A DNA stretch of 32,240 nucleotides from Nymphaea colorata (Eukaryota; Streptophyta; Magnoliopsida; Nymphaeales; Nymphaeaceae), in assembly GCF_008831285.2 (NCBI RefSeq), contig NW_022205144.1, positions 1 through 32,240 on the forward strand. The letters run 5' to 3'. Within the stretch, counting starts at the first letter, position 1, and every line of letters starts with the position of its first letter. The position numbers and the translations under genes were made by a program. Shown here piece by piece: positions 29,571 to 32,240 of this stretch. Under the pieces are notes generated by a model that did no database searches, was not told where the DNA came from, and was given only the letters and a program-made list of their open reading frames with translations.

Positions 29571-31620
29571 TCTATAAAAGATAGAGATTCTTCTACACTT
29601 TTTATATATATATATACCCTCAACTTTTATTTGACTAATTGGATTCAGGTTGGAGAAGACCTTGTTAAGGTCATCGCAAAGCTCAACAAAGAGAGCAAGT
29701 TGTGTGGGCAGCTGGAGCTCACAACAAGCATGATGGGACCTGGTTATATGCGGTTATGAGTTATGACAAAAATATTTCCGTTTACACATAAAAACGAAAA
29801 CCTGACAAAAATGAAAATCACGAAAAAAGTAATATATATATATATATATATTAAATTACCAAAATGTCTCTCTACTCTTGCTACCTACAATGTAGGTTGG
29901 GTGCTCATAACAGCACCCAACTCAATCTAAACAAGCATAGGCCAAAAAAAAAAAAAAAGAAATGAATTGTTGAAAAAAATGTTTTATTTTTAATTGTCTC
30001 GGTTTTTTTCTCTTTACAAAAAAATTATTTTTTTTGTGAAATATTTTTATCATTTGACTTACAAAATTTCCTGGTGCGAACAAATAAAATCTCTATAAAA
30101 CAGAATCGACAATGAATGAAAAGTAGAGTTGATTTCAAATGGGAAAAAAGGAGAGAAACATAGGCATTACATAAACGTGGTCCTCCATTTTGGAGAACAA
30201 TTGAAAATCAAATGACATGGTCAAACACTTTACGGCATGACCTTTAATTTAGTGAACAAAGAAATACAATATGTTTGTCACTGCCATGAAGCTTAGAGAA
30301 TAAACATAATGGTAGCTCAAGTTCAACGAATAACCAATACATAATTCATTAGTAGACCATTACTTTTTTCTCCAAGGTTTGATTGTAGCACGCAGTTACC
30401 CATGATTATCGCATTATAATTTGTTAAAATAGTAAATTTCTTAACGTTGAGCATCATTTTCACCAGTATCAAGCAACATCAAGTTCCCAGAGTAATACAA
30501 CAACCAATAAATCTCTTATATGTTACATTCAACAATAAACCTTGCCTAAGATGAATTTTAGTTCGCTATTTGCCTCATTTCCCCCTTTTCTTTAAGTTCA
30601 AACGTATAAATAACTATTCATGATAGACAAGTTTAAATTGTTTGGGCAATAGCTTAGAATAGATGTATCCATAACACAATAAAACTACTGAAAAACGTAC
30701 TTTAATTGACCTACCGTTTGTTCGGTAGAGTTTATGTCGGTTTGATTTTTTGGTTCGGAAGGAGATTAAGCTTGCGCTGGTAGTTCCCTTGTGTGTGTTT
30801 GTGTTGGTAGATTATGACTTTTGTGCTTTTTTCACAAATGTAACATTATGATAACTAGCTCTGTTGGCTCCTAAAATCCAATATAGTTACTTAAAATTCA
30901 TGGGCTTTTTTTATGAATCCTGTATTTTCATGATTGTATAGGCCTTGAAACGTGGACAATCTTAAGATTTCATACGGTGAGAAGAAGAAGAAAATGGTCA
31001 TCTTCAATCCGAGCTCTGACATAGAGGGGACGGGGGACTTCACATGCATATTGTGAATGCAAGAGCAGTATCTTCGACATTCAACACTACTTATTTTTCT
31101 TTCATTTTTCCTTTCTCTTGACATGATAGATATATAAGCATGTGTCTCTAATTGAACAGTAATGGAGCAAACAACAACAGTTATGGACCAGTAAACAATA
31201 GAACTAGCTTAGGCACGCGTTGGATGGAATGCTCTAATTTACGCATTTCATTTGTTTATCTGAGGGCTCTGCTTCTTGGGATCATGCTTCTTCTACATTC
31301 GATAATGTTTATTTGTTTACAGATGTAGAAGTTTTACTCTTCTTATGTGCTTTTACCTAAAACATGGGCACATTGTTGGATTTTTGGTGTCCTGTTATGA
31401 ACTTATGATGCTGAACTGATACATTCCATGTTTTGAGTTTCCATATAAACCATTTACCACTACCACCTGCTTTCTTATCTTCAGCTGTAGTAGGTTCGTC
31501 CTAAATTGGAATTGGGCAATTGAAGCGAGGCCCTAACAATGCTCAAACATATGATAGGAATCTCCTGCTGCGTGAAGTTACTATATTGCTTCTGGGTCTC
31601 TTTTAACTTGATCTGTTCTT
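29571..31620. other. Mostly gene-free right flank
   Basis: AT-rich with a (TA)n at 29831-29852. One exon-like stretch at 29649-29759 follows a good acceptor (GGATTCAG) and reads VGEDLVKVIAKLNKESKLCG before a TGA. No donor, neighbouring exon or family is evident, so it may be a captured exon fragment. Other ORFs here show no domain. Confidence 0.4.
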
Positions 31621-31626
31621 GAAGGT

Positions 31627-31709
31627 ATCCACTGCGATGATCGAGGAAGAAGTCCAGTCGAAGAGATTGAGAGCACCTCTACATTTTGAAGTCCCGACAT
31701 ATGCTTAGT
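31627..31709 (+). other. Possible terminal exon of an unrecognised gene
   Basis: After a CTGTTCTTGAAG acceptor-like site, the frame reads VSTAMIEEEVQSKRLRAPLH, then FEVPTYA and TAG. An upstream stretch near 31510-31575 reads KRGPNNAQTYDRNLLLREV, but I could not find a clean donor linking the two. The codon content looks protein-like, but the assignment is weak. Confidence 0.25.
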
Positions 31710-32240
31710 ACAGAGTGAGCAACGCCAAGCTTGGGAAGGATCGTTGGAGGGGCAGAGATAGTTGGAGATCGTTGCTCATATTTTTGAAGAGGGCCTTTAT
31801 TGTGCTTTTTTCATGGTTCTAAATATTGTTTCTTTTGGAGTCATGTTCTCAAGTTTTTTCTGCATCACACGGTTGTGTTTCTATAATTTTAACTCGGATG
31901 TTAAGCTGTCCAATTGATTTGTTGTTTATGCAAGTTTATTAACAAAAAATATATTTTTTTTTATTAGATTGCAGGCCTCAGGCAAACTGATTTCTGACAA
32001 ATTTATTCATAATTGATCCCGTGATGATATCACAAATATAGAACTGTTTTAATTTTGTTGGCCTCTAATAATTGACCATTAAATATTTTCTTTTTAACCA
32101 ATGATAAACTAAACCCCATTACTTAGCTGAGACCATTCCATGTTTTTGGTTATACTTGTGGATATCAATTAAACAACTATGACATGCATTTATCTTAAGG
32201 CAATTATATACTGACTCAAGTAAAGAATACCTGTGCGTAT
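31710..32240. other. Right edge, nothing recognised
   Basis: T-rich, no domain in any frame. It may be 3' untranslated sequence if the preceding candidate exon is real. Confidence 0.4.

Overview
The window looks like nuclear DNA of a flowering plant. It is AT-rich, with long (TA)n, (GA)n and (CT)n tracts. It holds a decayed hAT-type transposase with a DUF659-like core, a small spliced gene with canonical GT-AG introns, and an amplified family of intronless RING-H2 (ubiquitin-ligase type) genes. I cannot name the species from sequence alone.

Layout. 1-2892: a broken hAT transposase gene on the + strand (BED zinc finger, DUF659-like core, C-terminal dimerisation region), with a plausible 5' leader exon and a retained 110-base intron. 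2893-7399: mostly non-coding, with microsatellites. 7400-12882: a five-exon minus-strand gene, easy to miss because four of its exons are only 87-122 bases. Its 250-residue product has one membrane segment. Exon phases, splice sites and the final stop all agree. 13556-21298: three full-length minus-strand RING-H2 genes (13556-14365, 18018-18812, 20672-21298). 21300-24838: a gene-free centre made of degraded direct-orientation copies of the spacers between the RING genes, with a 195-base fold-back element and several short tandem duplications. 24838-29570: an inverted, rearranged copy of left-hand sequence, holding a truncated RING3 relic and a RING2 copy with an in-frame 285-base internal deletion. 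Past 29570 I see only weak exon-like pieces.

How it fits together. The RING cluster reads RING1, RING2 and RING3 (all -), then RING3' and RING2' (both +). Paired segments show that the right-hand arm once extended through sequence equivalent to the five-exon gene, but lost two blocks that on the left carry RING1 and every exon of that gene. The arm also gained a roughly 250-base GC-ended insertion. The centre carries a further direct-orientation spacer copy that meets the inverted arm inside the RING3' coding sequence. The simplest reading is a tandem array of RING units in which one block was inverted and then eroded. All RING genes keep the eight zinc-binding positions and differ mostly in the N-terminal half, which fits E3 ligases diversifying in substrate recognition. 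That functional reading is inference from the domain alone.
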